Assembly (NCBI GenBank): GCA_021521415.1
Contig: JAIQDT010003008.1
Coordinates: forward strand, 124,001 to 188,000
Reading direction: 5' to 3'
Origin: Bidens hawaiensis
Lineage: Eukaryota; Streptophyta; Magnoliopsida; Asterales; Asteraceae
DNA: 64,000 bases
Both the position numbers and the translations under genes were made by a program. The notes below the pieces were generated by a model, which was given only the letters and a program-made list of their open reading frames with translations, ran no database searches and was not told the origin of the DNA. This document shows, in pieces, positions 46,377 through 58,742 of the stretch. The first letter of the stretch is position 1. The number at the start of each line of letters is the position of its first letter.

Positions 46377-46732
46377 GAACAAATTACACTTTCCGCCCTA
46401 AGTTCATACAGATTTCATCCTTATAACCAAGATGTTTTTAAAAGTTCGTACATTTCATCCTTTGAACTAATGGCCGTCTATTTTAGATGTTAAATAAAGC
46501 CATGTGCCCCCCCCCCCCCCCTTCCCCCCCGAATGAGGGCAAAATGGTCCAACACAAAAGGCCATTTTGGGCACATGGTTTCATTTAACGTCTAAAATAG
46601 ATGGGCGTTAGTCTAAAGGATGAACCGTGCAAACTTTTAAATACATATAAGAGAATTTATGCTATTTCTTTACTTCAAGAACAAAATCTGAAATTTGGTA
46701 TAAATTCAAAAGACGAAAAGTGTAATTTGTTC
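46377..46732. mobile_element. Foldback MITE inside an intron of the IleRS pseudogene
   Basis: It starts GAACAAATTACACTTTCCG and ends with the inverse of GAACAAATTACACTTTTCG. Inner arms CGTCTATTTTAGATGTTAAAT / ATTTAACGTCTAAAATAGATG-type extend the palindrome around a poly(C) run (46507-46531). The long hairpin with AAATTACACTTT ends resembles plant Mutator-type MITEs; the target duplication is unclear. Confidence 0.6.
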
Positions 46733-47812
46733 TATAAATAATCGAAGTCATATGTTTCATTTGCCTCACTTATTTGTAAAAAGCTAATATTTATAAAAGA
46801 AAATTACACAAGTTCGGAACACCTAATGAAATTAGAGTGATTGGAGAAACAACAAAAACGGTGGGACTTTTAAGTAAATTTGATAAGGAAGCTTTTGCGG
46901 GTCAAATCAACGCGATTCAACCCATGTTGACCCGTACTGAAAACATGACCCATTTCAACCTAAACCCTTAATAAACATAATACCTGAGATGTTATGAATA
47001 TGTGACTCAGTGAGTCACATCATTTTTAGCTCACACATATTCCTTAATCTCACACCGAGCCTATCATCAGAGCTATGAAGGTACACCTTTGCCTCCAAAC
47101 TGGAAGTCTGGAACCAATTAGTTTGCCCGTGCAGGCTGTCTCCAAAGCTTATTAACCTTAGTTCTTAACTACCTTATTCACACAAATTGGTCATAAAATA
47201 TTCAACCACAAAATAAACGTATTCACGTTATCAAAGTTACCTCAAGTATTTTCCCCCAAATGTCAATTTCTTCCTCGGGAAATGCAAGCCATCGTTCATT
47301 AACCGCTGGTCATTTCGACTCAGAAACAAATTTTGCCACGACAGCGTTGTCGATATTATATTCAAACGGCACATATTGCTGCACGTCTTCAGCGAGATGA
47401 GGTAGTATTGGAGCAATTACTCTCACTAGTGATAATAGATGAACCGCAAGTACTGCTTGACAACAACTTCTTGTAAAACTTGAAGCCCCCCTGAAACAAA
47501 AGCCAACAAGTCAAAGTCTAATTATGTGGATATAAAACTAAAAACCGAATTGAACTTTACATATCGTAAAAACAGTTTTACCCAACATAAAGGCGGTCTT
47601 TGGTGACATCAAAATAGAAATTTGAGAGATCACGATAGAAAAACGTTGAACGATCTGAAATGAGCACATACATTTACTATAAGTCTATAAGAGAATTAAA
47701 AATATGTATACTTTTATAATAAAATAGTAACCTTTTAAGTTTTACCTGGAATATTTTAAAGAACTGATAGCTTTCATATACATTCCCGCGGTTAATAGCA
47801 ACTAACAATAAC

Positions 47813-47872
47813 AACAACAACAACAACAACAACAACAAAAACAACAACAATAATAATAATAATAACAATAAC
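47813..47872. repeat. AAC/AAT trinucleotide microsatellite
   Basis: A run of CAA, then TAA triplets, lies next to the pseudogene exon encoding YESYQFFKIFQ. Other trinucleotide runs in this pseudogene's introns are at 48957-48999 and 49214-49247. Confidence 0.85.
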
Positions 47873-47897
47873 AAATGAAAGACCGTTGGAATAGAAT

Positions 47898-48663
<766 letters not shown>

Positions 48664-50406
48664 TTATTATAGGTCACTTTTAATGTGTAATTGCATGTAA
48701 AGTCAGAAATAACACAAGAATTGCTCATGTTTAACTAGCAACTAATATAGTTATATACCTGAATCAAACCAAACATCCATTGTATCAGTTCCTTTCACAT
48801 AATCCGATGCTTTATCACAATAACTTTCAGGAAGCAATTCTTCTACTGACATGTACCACCATGCATCACTGCCCTTTTGGGAAATGATTGCTGCAAATAT
48901 AACAATATAAAGGTAAATTTCATTAATATAAGTTCACTTTAACATATGCAGTATGTTATTATTATTATTATTGTTATTATTATTATTATTATTATTATTT
49001 TGCATTACACTTGATATGATCGATGGTTTCTTCATTTAACAAAGGTTCCTTTGTCTCTGCATTATAAAATACTGGAATCGGGACACCCCATGTCCTCTGA
49101 CGCGATATACACCAATCGGAACGGCTTGAAGTCATTGTAGAAATCCTGTTTTCTGCATGAATCACAAAATAATAATAACTATTATTTATTACTATTTATA
49201 TTTATACACTTGATAATAATAATAATAATAATAACAACAACAACAACGTACCTGAGACGGAGTCCATGTAACTTGATTAATTGCACCCATAGCAGCCTCT
49301 CCAAACCCTTCAACAGATGCAAACCATTGTGCAGTTGCCCTAAAAATGGTCGGTTTCTTTGTTCTTCAGTCGTAAGGGTACTTGTGCTCTACAGTTTAAA
49401 CAACAATACACGTATAAACTAGACTTTCTGATAAACCATTTCATAGAAAACAATTTGGATGAATAATGTGACTTACTGTAAGGTTCCACCATGACAATTG
49501 ATAAACATTCATCCAAGTGATTAATTACAGCATTATTGCCATCACTTAACACATCAAGCCCGTTAAAGATCGCAGCTTCTTCAGTGAACTTTCCTTCATC
49601 ATCTACTGTGGATTTTATAGGCAAAATGTATTTTCAGCCCGTTAAATAATCATCCTGCCCATGCCCCGGGGCTGTGTGGACAAGCCCGGTTCCTATTTCC
49701 TTTGTGATATAATCTCCACCAATCACAACAGGACATTCTTGGCCACTTATTGGGTGTGCGTATCTACATGTATATAACTAGGTTAATAAGTAATTTTATT
49801 ACAAAGGAACAAAGTTGATTCAAACATCAAGACATTAGGTACCTGCAATTTTCAAGATCTGAACCTAAAACTGTAATTCTAACAAGCTTCACATTCCATT
49901 TCAAAATATACTGCAGGTGATACTAATTTAGGTTAATCACCTGAGCAGCCTCGTACTCTGGATCAAGAGTCAGATAAGGATGATCCCAGTCAGCCCATAT
50001 CCAAATCTCTGTAAACAGACAGTAAAGTTAATATTATATTAATTTCTAGTATCAATAAAAGTGTATTCATGGATAACAAGTATTTGTTTAAACAAACCTT
50101 GAATAACGCCATTTGTGCCTTCACAGTTGCTTTGGCAAATTTAGCTGCTTTTGCTCTCGGTTTAATGGTGTTAGCCCCTTTCGGGCATCTTGGTCCAAGG
50201 ACTGCAATACTAAGATAATTTAACTAAATAAAACCATCCACAAATTATTACTTGCCTTTCAACTCGATCGGTAGACCATGGCAATCCCAACCAGGAATAT
50301 AACTAACTTTACAATTTTGAAGAAGCTGTCATAAAAGTAAAAAAGAAGCAAAATTTCATATACGCGTGAATTCAGAAATAACAGCACAAAGTGGATGTTG
50401 AAACTA

Positions 50407-50511
<105 letters not shown>

Positions 50512-51473
50512 CTATTAAAATCATAAGCAATATCAAATAAAACTATAGATATGAACTTTGTAGCATAAAAGAAAAACTTGAATAATCCTCAAAACTGACC
50601 CCATCATTCTTTTCAGAAACTTTCTTGGAAACCTGATTTTCATCCCATAATTTCTGGATTTCAGTTTCCTGTACAGCAGAATTCGCTCTCATGCCAAAAC
50701 TTGTCTTAGGAAGGTCAACAGTATGTTTATACTTTCCATCTCCTTGCTTTGTTCGTAAACAATTAAATACATAAATCAGTTGCAAGTTATCATAATTGCA
50801 TAGTGTTGTACATGTACATTCGTCTTTTACCGGCTACAGAGCTCAATTAAAGTTGTAATAATGTATGTACCTTTGGATTCTTTCTTGGCAGCCATCACAG
50901 GTCCACGAGACCTACGCTTTGACTGAGTGCAAAGAGCACTACTAGAATAAATATAGCAATTTGTAAAACGGAAGAGAAACGAGAGCTCGATGGCAGAACA
51001 TCTTTGGAAATCAGTTATGCTAAAAGAATAAGACTTTCTAAACGATGAACAGCTTCTCAATGATAGAACCTGAACAGGACTGTAGAGAGATTAGTAAAAC
51101 ATGCCTTTCAACAATTTGAACAAATATCATATGTGAGCCACTAAATAAATTTTCCAAAGAAAGTTTATTAACAACAATTTGTCATAAAAAAAGAAATCAA
51201 AATCTCCTTACAACGCCCAATTATAAATTCGTAAACTTGAGTCTCATTAACTGCAGCACTCTTCAAACAGGCATTTAATCAAACAGTTGGCATGCAACTC
51301 AATTCATCATACAATTCCCACAATCCATTTAATAAGGTTTATTAACAACAACTTATCATAAAAATTGCTTAGCCCAATTGAAGGTACATTTAGAATTGAA
51401 CTCTGAAACTGTGGACGCGATATATATGTATAGATACTTACGGTGTGAGAAGTTTGCATCGCCATTGCAGATG

Positions 51474-51896
51474 GGTTGGTTCTTTTGAAGGCTACAACTG
51501 CTTCATTTGAGCTTTGAATATTTGATTATCCAACGGTTTTGTTTGGATAATAAGTGACAAAAGCTGGCCGTTTTTTACAGGCAAAGATCGTCTTAAAAAG
51601 TAAGTTTGTTTAGGGGGTGTTTGGGTAGCTTTAAAATTTGCATATTTGCTATTTGTTTGTTGAAAAACAAAAAGTGTTTGGCAGAGCAAATCAAAAAACT
51701 TTAAAATGAAGCTTTTCAAAAATTGCTTTTGCTTTTCAAAAAGCAAAAATATAAGCAAAAAGTAAACGAGTCTGATTGTGAGCTTCATTTATCGGATTCG
51801 AGCATGCTTAAACAAGTATGTTATATCGACAACTTATTCTTTTAAATAGTATTACTTTTATTGTTAAGCAATGTGGCAAGTGATATTTCAATGGTG
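51474..51896. other. 5' flank of the IleRS pseudogene and a transposon end
   Basis: The first 100 bases would be the pseudogene's leader and promoter; no TATA box is clear. At 51614 GGGGGTGTTTGGGTAGC looks like a left TIR of the same kind as the element at 40676, but no matching right end is visible. Confidence 0.4.
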
Positions 51897-51899
51897 TAA

Positions 51900-53631
51900 G
51901 GTTATGTGTAGTGAAGGAGTTACAAATTGGAGCGAATTGCGACACGTGGCGTTCGGTCAGCAAAGGGTATTATTTTGTTTTTGGGGTCCTCGTCTTCGAC
52001 TTCAACGGAACGATTATCCCACACGTGTTGAACAAAATCCGCCTTAAGTTGGTTATGTATCTCACTTGATGTGAACTCGTGAATGTTTTGCATTCGTTGC
52101 TCTTCTGTTGGTTCAGGAAATTGTTCTGGAACGATCCCTGGTATATAGTGTTGTCATATTGCTGCCCTTATATTCTAAAATCATATTATGCAGTATGATA
52201 TACGTATACGTGGCATCGCTCATTTTTGCCATCGACCATAGACGACATGGATTTTTCACACAATGCCAACGTTTTTTTAGAACCCTGAAACACCTCTCAA
52301 TATCCTTTCGCGCGGACTCTTGCTTCTTCTTAAAGTATTTTCTTTTTTCTTTGATCGGGTCTTCAAACGTTTTGACGATGATCGAGTACTCCGGATATAA
52401 CCCATCTCCCAAATAGTATTCGTGACGATAGAAGGTACCGTTGGCATAAAACGGTAAAAAAAAATATGTTACAGCTTATGTAATACTCTAGCACGGGCGA
52501 CGCGTTGAGAAGTTTATGTCGTTGTTGGACCCGACGGAGCTGAAGTAGGCTGACCAAATCCAAAGGTCGTTTGAACAAATGGCTTGAAGACTAACCGTTG
52601 GTACTCCATTGTCACCACGAGTGTATTGACCTCGCTATGCGGTTAGATAGTTTGCCCACTCCCAATGCATGCAATCTATACTCCCGATCATGTCGGGAAA
52701 AGAATGTTTGGTTTCGTGTACATCGTATATGCGAGTTAGGTCGTTTGAAGTTGGAATCCTCAAATAACGACCAACGTATAATTGTATTATTCCTATACAA
52801 ATAAATTATTTAAAAAATATTTATATTAAAAACAATAATTAATATAAACAATTCTACTTTTACCTATGCAAAAATTCTCCAACGAGTCTCGCGCCGTTTT
52901 ATCAGTCATCTTTAAATACTCGTCGTTGATGCTGGACGTGTTACCGTATGCGAGGATGCATAGAGCCGAAGTACAGTTTTGGATGACGGTGAATCCTACA
53001 TATCCTCTTGCGTCGGGTTTCTTGTTGAAAATACGCATACTGCTGCTCCAAATCTCCCACGATGCGAATAAACGCCTAGACATCCAAAAACGACGTTAAA
53101 ACGTAACGTCGTTAAATGTAGGTATGTCTTTGAAGTAATCCTTCATCAAACGATCGTTCGCTTCAATATGATCCCGAATGATATACGATCGCCTACGTTG
53201 CAACGAAGAGCTAGTAGAGTCAGGCACTATCTTATTGGCGACGGCCCGTATTACGCTCATGACCTTTCCCCCTCCTCCAACGCTCGTTGCTGCATCTGAC
53301 GGATTCTCTGAGTCTCCTGAATTACTTGATCCCAAATGTCGGAAGAGTTCGGGGAAACCATTTTGAGAAAGTATGAAATGAAATGGTGAAGAAGTATGAA
53401 ATGGTGGAAATGATTGAATTGGTTTGGTATTTATATTTGAGTTTGTTTTTAATTTTTTTTAAAACAAATTGACCGTTGGGAATGGTCTAATTTTTGAAAT
53501 ATTATTATTTAAATCAATAACACAGCGAGAATTAGTCCCCCCCTCCTTCTCCCCACAAATCGGCGCCAGGGGGGTGTTTGCGCCCCAACTCGCCGGGAAT
53601 CGCCTTAAATGTTCGCCCACTACGTTTGGCC
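51900..53631 (-). mobile_element. PIF/Harbinger transposon, 1.73 kb, with decayed transposase
   Basis: TAA flanks both sides (51897-51899 and 53632-53634). The left end GGTTATGTGTAGTGAAGG and the inverse of the right end GGCCAAACGTAGTGGGCG form imperfect TIRs of the type seen at 14728 and elsewhere. A DDE_Tnp_4-type transposase is encoded on the minus strand. No Myb-like ORF1 is within the element. Confidence 0.85.
52113..53335 (-). pseudogene. PIF/Harbinger transposase (DDE_Tnp_4-like), broken
   Basis: The reading order on the minus strand is as follows. A low-complexity N-terminus leads to DHIEANDRLMKDYFKDIPTF, interrupted by a stop near 53096-53098. Then come MSRRLFASWEIWSSSMRIFN, KKPDARGYVGFTVIQNCTSA and NDEYLKMTDKTARDSLENFC, a gap, then GSIDCMHWEWAN-type text in shifted frames (52612-52700). 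LNASPVLEYY follows. The last block (52113-52412) reads GDGLYPEYS, KRKYFKKKQESARKDIERCF and ILHNMILE. Several frameshifts and stops break it, and the region between the N-terminal block and the DDE core has lost sequence. It is the source-type gene for MITEs with the same ends but is itself dead. Confidence 0.85.
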
Positions 53632-53634
53632 TAA

Positions 53635-54332
53635 GGTTATGTCCTTTTATGCATCCGTCTCTCGTGATGTGCGCCTTAGAGATGTATGAATATACTCGAT
53701 TCTTGAAACGGAAGGCAAAATTTTTCATGCTATTTACCTTACAATATTTGGTGTATATGGAGGGCTTGGAATGATGTAGTTTAATGTGGGAAACTGGTGT
53801 AACTATGTAAGATAGTAGGGAATATAAAAGCTTTGGGTACTTCTAGGTGCGAAATAGATTTAAAAAAATGATGGATAAACATGGGAGACATGTAGGTCAC
53901 TTTGTTTGTAAGATTGATGCTTTTGTTTTAACATGTAGGTCAAAAATATGTGCTCCTGTCTGGGCAGGCCTGGTTAGTATCTTGCTATACCGTTTTAGTA
54001 ATCAATAATATTAATATCTTCTGTCGGTCGCCCAAAAAAGTTAATAGTTAAATTACCATGACTGGTAATATATATTGCGTTATAGTGAAAACTAATTATA
54101 AATATATTGATTTATCAACAAACAATAAACGATTCAGTCATGCCCAAGAACTAACAAGAATCCCTATTAAGAAAGCCAAGTTAAGTTTAAGTTTTGAATA
54201 TTGTTTGACACCAAATCAAATGCCGAAATCTTCGCATATATTTATGAATTATTAATATAAAACGTACATACTTGTAAAATTTAGGAAACCCTAATTAGTT
54301 AATTAGCCTCATGCGCAAGTAATCATAACACC
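53635..54332. other. Intergenic DNA upstream of the zinc finger gene
   Basis: AT-rich, with no supported gene. The right part is the promoter region of the gene at 54421. Confidence 0.5.
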
Positions 54333-54340
54333 TATAAATA
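54333..54340 (+). promoter_or_regulatory. TATA box of the zinc finger gene
   Basis: TATAAATA stands 81 bases before the start codon, followed by a CACTTCATTCTCTCTCC initiator-like tract and an ACACACAC leader. Confidence 0.7.
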
Positions 54341-54420
54341 CCACTCAATCACTTCATTCTCTCTCCATTATACACAACACACACACACAACCCTTTACAC
54401 ATTCGACATATTATCGATCG

Positions 54421-54810
54421 ATGGGATTATTCGAGGGTACGATGAACCATACCAACAACTCCAATGGTTACGAATGCAAAACATGCGGGAAGAGGTTTCA
54501 AACTTATCAAGCACTCGGCGGCCATCAAGGAATCCACCGAAAGAAGGTTGATGATGAGTTCCGTGACATTAAAGTTACAACCATGTTAAGTCTGAGTATC
54601 ATGAAGCCGGTGCACCGATGCAAGGTGTGTAACAAGGAGTTTGAGACCGGCCCGGCGTTGGGTGGCCACATGACACGGCACAGGCTGAGAAAAGATATGG
54701 AGATCAGCGGTGGTGGTTTGATGGTCCGGTTGGAGGCGGATGGTGAAGGGCAGTGTAAGGCGAGAAGTGAGTTGATCTTGGCGGCAAAAGAGTGGAGAAT
54801 TTGTATTTGA
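54421..54810 (+). CDS. Two-finger C2H2 (QALGGH-type) zinc finger protein
   Basis: A single exon of 129 residues, small as in the plant C1-2i zinc finger group. Finger 1 is at residues 19-39 (CKTCGKRFQTYQALGGHQGIH, with the intact QALGGH box). Finger 2 is at 67-87 (C-x2-C, then PALGGHMTRH, where Q is replaced by P). The fingers are 27 residues apart. LSLSI at 56-60 resembles an LxLxL repressor (EAR) motif but is not C-terminal, and the usual DLNL-type EAR end is absent; the protein ends KEWRICI. Such proteins are nuclear transcription regulators, often in stress or development. The TATA box and C-rich leader support an active gene. No introns or lesions are seen. I cannot assign a specific orthologue. 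Confidence 0.9.
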   Translation: MGLFEGTMNHTNNSNGYECKTCGKRFQTYQALGGHQGIHRKKVDDEFRDIKVTTMLSLSIMKPVHRCKVCNKEFETGPALGGHMTRHRLRKDMEISGGGLMVRLEADGEGQCKARSELILAAKEWRICI

Positions 54811-56255
54811 TTTTTATGTTAGAAAAATAATAATTGATTGATTGATTGTTAATTACTTAATTTCGTAAACTTTTTAAAAGGATGTATACATGCATGCATA
54901 GATATGTTTGATTTACATATATAGAGGTTTGAATATTAATGTTGGTTTGCAATTTGGTATGATGCAAGTGTTAATTATGGGTGTAAACCTGATCATGTTT
55001 AAAACCCTTGATCAGTCTTTGTATGCATTCATTCGTTGTGTTCAAGAACACCATCAATCAAACGCCAGCCTTATCATTACTTCCTAATTATCCGCGGCTC
55101 CTATATATTTTCTATCTGGATATAATCAGATTCTGTTTTGATTTTACACTAAATATTTTCTACGGATTTAATTAAAATACGTAATTTTTTTTTTTGAACG
55201 ACCAACTAAGTAACGCCGGGTACTCCGTACGCGGCCCTCATTGGCTAAAGGTAGCCCGAGCAGGCCACTAGTCCGGACGGACGGAGCCCATAGCGGTCCA
55301 CCTATTGAGGGATTCCATAGTTGAAATATTTACCAAATCTAATTAAAATAAAAAACAAATTTCAAATAAATATAGAAAAAAGCCCCTGGTAACGCTACTA
55401 AAGTCGGTCGTGGAAACCTCCCATAGAATTCCAATTTCTTGTTTCCTTATTTCTTCTTTTCTTTACACGTATCTTTTCCTTGTAAGTGCATTATGGGTCG
55501 TTAGTTAATTATCTCAAAACGACTGTTGGCTTGTAAGTTTATTTTTTCTTTTATTAATGTTTAAATAATTGTGTTAGCTCGTCGAGCCATGAGCTAGCTC
55601 AAGTTTCGTTCGAGTCGAGCTCGAGCTCAGTGTTTAAATAATTGGGTTTACATGGCCCTGATACGGCAACAGAAGCATAATTTAGTCTCTGGTAAACTGT
55701 CAATACGGATCTCTGCTTGGTTTTACATGGTCATGACAGATAAGAATTAATTATGTTTATGTTATAAGTTGTGATAGCTTATATATTAAGGATGTATTGT
55801 AATAACAAAAACAAATTTGAATCCATAAAAACTCTTTATTAAACTTGTTTAACCGCACATTGAAAGGAAAAAAAAAACACTTTTACTTGTAACCCTTTAC
55901 CGGCATTATTTAAACGAATTGTGTTCCTTTGTTTTGTATTTTTCAAACATGCTTGTGTTTGGTTACAAATCAAACAACATTCGTTTTAAACAAAACTTAA
56001 ATTGTGGTTACGTGTCTTTTAAAATCTACATATATGTTCTTTGATGAAATGGTGATTGCGTCTTTGTAGTATTGTCTGCTCATCCCTGCATACATCATTA
56101 TATTATACGGTGTACACCGGACAAAGTGACGATAGTTATATTTATACACAAAACAGTACCTAAAATTAATAATCATATATCATTTCAATCGCTAAAGATC
56201 AAAAAGCCATTTGATCATCTTGTCAACATTACAAATCCGAAGACCAAACATTCGC
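54811..56255. other. Intergenic DNA between zinc finger and TOC-like genes
   Basis: No supported gene. The first 200 bases are the zinc finger gene's 3' flank. The segment holds one retroposon-like insert (55180-55339), a GAGCTCGAGC-rich fragment near 55577-55630 and AT-rich DNA. Confidence 0.5.
55180..55339 (-). mobile_element. Possible SINE/LINE-tail retroposon
   Basis: A GC-rich block (GCCGGGTACTCCGTACGC, CCGGACGGACGGAGCCC) starts next to a poly(T) run at 55186-55196, which is a poly(A) tail on the minus strand. TAATTAAAATA occurs on both sides (55169-55179 and 55340-55350), an 11-base candidate target duplication. No tRNA-like promoter boxes are evident, so the class is uncertain. Confidence 0.4.
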
Positions 56256-58451
56256 CTAAATACACAACCTACATCCAAGAGACCAATGACTGTTACCAAC
56301 AAGCTTCACGCGATAACTGTACTCTGGAAAATATGTGTCTCTACGTTCCCTGCCACGGTTAATAATATCTCGTGCTTCGCTCGCCGCCTCAAATGATGAA
56401 ACTTCATCACATCTATCATCTTCATTCACTTGATCCAGACAAACGAAACCCGTTATTCCACAATCCAGATCCATAACATCATGTTTATAAATCGGGTGGT
56501 TGTCAACAAGCCACACAGGGTTAGCCACATGTCGGTTATAACCACCATAACTAGCAATCCGTTGTTGTATAAACCGACATCTGCGGACCACGAACCCCCT
56601 TGACAGATCACCACTCGCATGAGTTAGTGCAATTATGCAACTATCCCACACCGAAGAACCGAGTGAACTCGTGATCAAACTTAAAATGTCTGAATCATTA
56701 ACGTCTCGTGTGTCTAATCTATCAACATATAAAACAACATCCGGGGTGTGTTTTCGTGTGAATCTTTTTATATAAGTAAGAACTTTTAGGTTATATGATC
56801 GGTCAGAGGAAGAGCATTTGAGGCCCGGTGTGTCAATCACTCTAAGTTGGATCCCGTCTACATTCCCGGTATATTCTTGTATGGTAGTTGAACTTGGGTC
56901 AAACGCGCTTGTGACTGCTTTGTTTTCACCGAAGATGGAGTTTATAGTAGCACTTTTGCCTACACCAGTTTTTCCTATAGCTAAAACAGTCAAGTCAAAG
57001 TTATAGTTACCGCCTTCTCGGTTGACTTCCGTGGTCAACTTTTCGTTGAGGGCAAGCCTTAAGAACTTTGCACGTACACGTTGCATTTTCGTTAGCATTT
57101 GTTCACCGTCTGAATTTGAGATGATTTGCTTATCGACTATTTCTGAATCAATGCCCGGTTCATCTGACTCTGAAAGTTTTGATACAATTTCAGTCTCATT
57201 TTTTGAACTTGATACGGTTTGTGCTTCGGTTCTTTCCAAATCAAAGCTCGTTGCATCCGACTCAGAAACCTCATTCAAACACTCAACTTTACATCCCTCG
57301 TTTTCAACAGATTCGGTTGTAACAGAACTCAAATGTTTAATCCCACTGTCTGACTGTGAAACATTATGTGTATCGGTTCTTTCCAAGTCAAAGCTCGGTT
57401 CATCAGATTCAGAAAGTTTTGTTACAATTTCAATCTCGTTGTTTGAACTGAAAGTTTCCAAATTAAAGCTCGATGCATCCGACTCAGAAAGCTTCGAAAC
57501 CTCATTTAAACACTCCACTTTACACCCTTCATTTTCAACCGATTCAGTTGCAACAGCATTTAAATTTTCAACCTCACTGTTTGAATTTGAAACAATTTGT
57601 GCATCCATCCTTTCCAAGTCAAACCTCGATGCATCCGGCTCAGAAAGCTTCACAACCTCATTCAAACACTCGCCTTCATTTTCAACCGATTCGGTTAGAA
57701 CAGAATTTAAATGTTCAATCTCACTGTCTGAACTTGAAACAACATGAGCATCGAGTCTTTCTTCAAAGCTCGATGCGTCCGACTCAGAAAGCTTCATAAC
57801 CTCATTCAAGCACTCAACTTTACAACCCTCGATTTCAACCGATTCAGTTGAAACAAAATTCAGATTCTCAATTCCAATTACCTCACCAGGGACCTGCAAC
57901 TCATCATTTACATTATCATCTTCTTCATCACCGTTAAAGCTTCTAACTTTAGGGGCCAGAGTAACCTTCTGCACCGTCCCATCCGCCGGAATCCAACCAG
58001 AATCCCGACAACCATCGATATAATCACCGTCACTGTCACAATCTCGGGACAACGGCGCGATTGGCACACTCGATCCGCCACCAAAACCACCACTACTAGT
58101 TTCTCCACATGGGTTTTTCACAAAAGGTCTAAAACTGGTGAAATCACTTTCTTTCACATAATTATCATCTGGGTATTTCACAAAAGGCCTAATAATCAAA
58201 GACTCTTCAACACGAGACCTTTGAATGACAATTTCCTCATCTGGGTATGCTTCAAAAATGCTAGTATGTTCATCACCAAAGCTGCTAATATCAATACTAC
58301 TGCTAGTGCTGTTAAAACTAGTGGTTGTTGAGTAAGTATGAGTGGTACTGTTAATGGGTGGTAAATAATCTAAGTCGTCATCTGAATCGATAGTAAGGGG
58401 AGCTTTAATGGGTACGGAATAACCTGGTAATTGTGTTGAAGCCGATTCCAT
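56256..58451 (-). CDS. TOC159-family GTPase lacking the membrane domain
   Basis: A single exon of 731 residues. Residues 1-450 form an acidic Ser/Glu-rich A domain with four diverged repeats (SVENEGCKVECLNEV, KLSESDASSF) at about 195-440. LTKMQRVRAKFLRLAL precedes a GTPase (AIG1/TOC type) domain: G1 AIGKTGVGKSATINSIFG at about 488, G2-like DPSSTTIQEYTG, G3 DTPGL at about 538, G4 ALTHASG at about 608, and the family's VWLVDNHPIYK. TOC159-family proteins are preprotein receptors of the chloroplast outer envelope and usually have 1,000 or more residues with a roughly 50-kDa C-terminal M domain. Here the frame ends about 95 residues after the last GTPase motif, with no M-domain sequence downstream, so membrane anchoring would have to differ. 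It is either a truncated paralogue or a specialised soluble form. No internal stops are present. Confidence 0.87.
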   Translation of the reverse strand: MESASTQLPGYSVPIKAPLTIDSDDDLDYLPPINSTTHTYSTTTSFNSTSSSIDISSFGDEHTSIFEAYPDEEIVIQRSRVEESLIIRPFVKYPDDNYVKESDFTSFRPFVKNPCGETSSGGFGGGSSVPIAPLSRDCDSDGDYIDGCRDSGWIPADGTVQKVTLAPKVRSFNGDEEDDNVNDELQVPGEVIGIENLNFVSTESVEIEGCKVECLNEVMKLSESDASSFEERLDAHVVSSSDSEIEHLNSVLTESVENEGECLNEVVKLSEPDASRFDLERMDAQIVSNSNSEVENLNAVATESVENEGCKVECLNEVSKLSESDASSFNLETFSSNNEIEIVTKLSESDEPSFDLERTDTHNVSQSDSGIKHLSSVTTESVENEGCKVECLNEVSESDATSFDLERTEAQTVSSSKNETEIVSKLSESDEPGIDSEIVDKQIISNSDGEQMLTKMQRVRAKFLRLALNEKLTTEVNREGGNYNFDLTVLAIGKTGVGKSATINSIFGENKAVTSAFDPSSTTIQEYTGNVDGIQLRVIDTPGLKCSSSDRSYNLKVLTYIKRFTRKHTPDVVLYVDRLDTRDVNDSDILSLITSSLGSSVWDSCIIALTHASGDLSRGFVVRRCRFIQQRIASYGGYNRHVANPVWLVDNHPIYKHDVMDLDCGITGFVCLDQVNEDDRCDEVSSFEAASEARDIINRGRERRDTYFPEYSYRVKLVGNSHWSLGCRLCI

Positions 58452-58742
58452 GGCGGTTGATTGAAGAAGATGTAAAGATTGGATTTTGGAGGGGTGTGTT
58501 TGTCATGTAATGATTTTAGGGTTTTGAATTTGGGAGTTGGTGGTGTTTGCGACCGAGGAGGAGTTATGTTTTGTCTGATTTGGTTTGGATAACGAGAAAG
58601 GGCTTTGCTTACTTTTTTGTCTTGCTTTGTTTATAATTTGTTAATAATGCATATTTAGCTTCCATAATTTTAGTTGTATATCTACTCATCATTAACAACA
58701 AAAATTGCAAATTTGTTCATTTTGATTTATTTTATTTTATTT
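58452..58742. other. 5' flank of the TOC-like gene
   Basis: Contains the leader (AAGAAGATGTAAAG on the minus strand) and promoter region of the upstream minus-strand gene. No clear TATA box. Confidence 0.4.

Noticed and set aside
53469..53774. 101-codon plus-strand frame
   Set aside because: It spans the PIF/Harbinger terminus and flank; the composition is not gene-like.
57022..57747. 241-codon plus-strand frame opposite the TOC-like gene
   Set aside because: Low-complexity Ser/Phe/Glu product created by the repeated acidic domain on the other strand.
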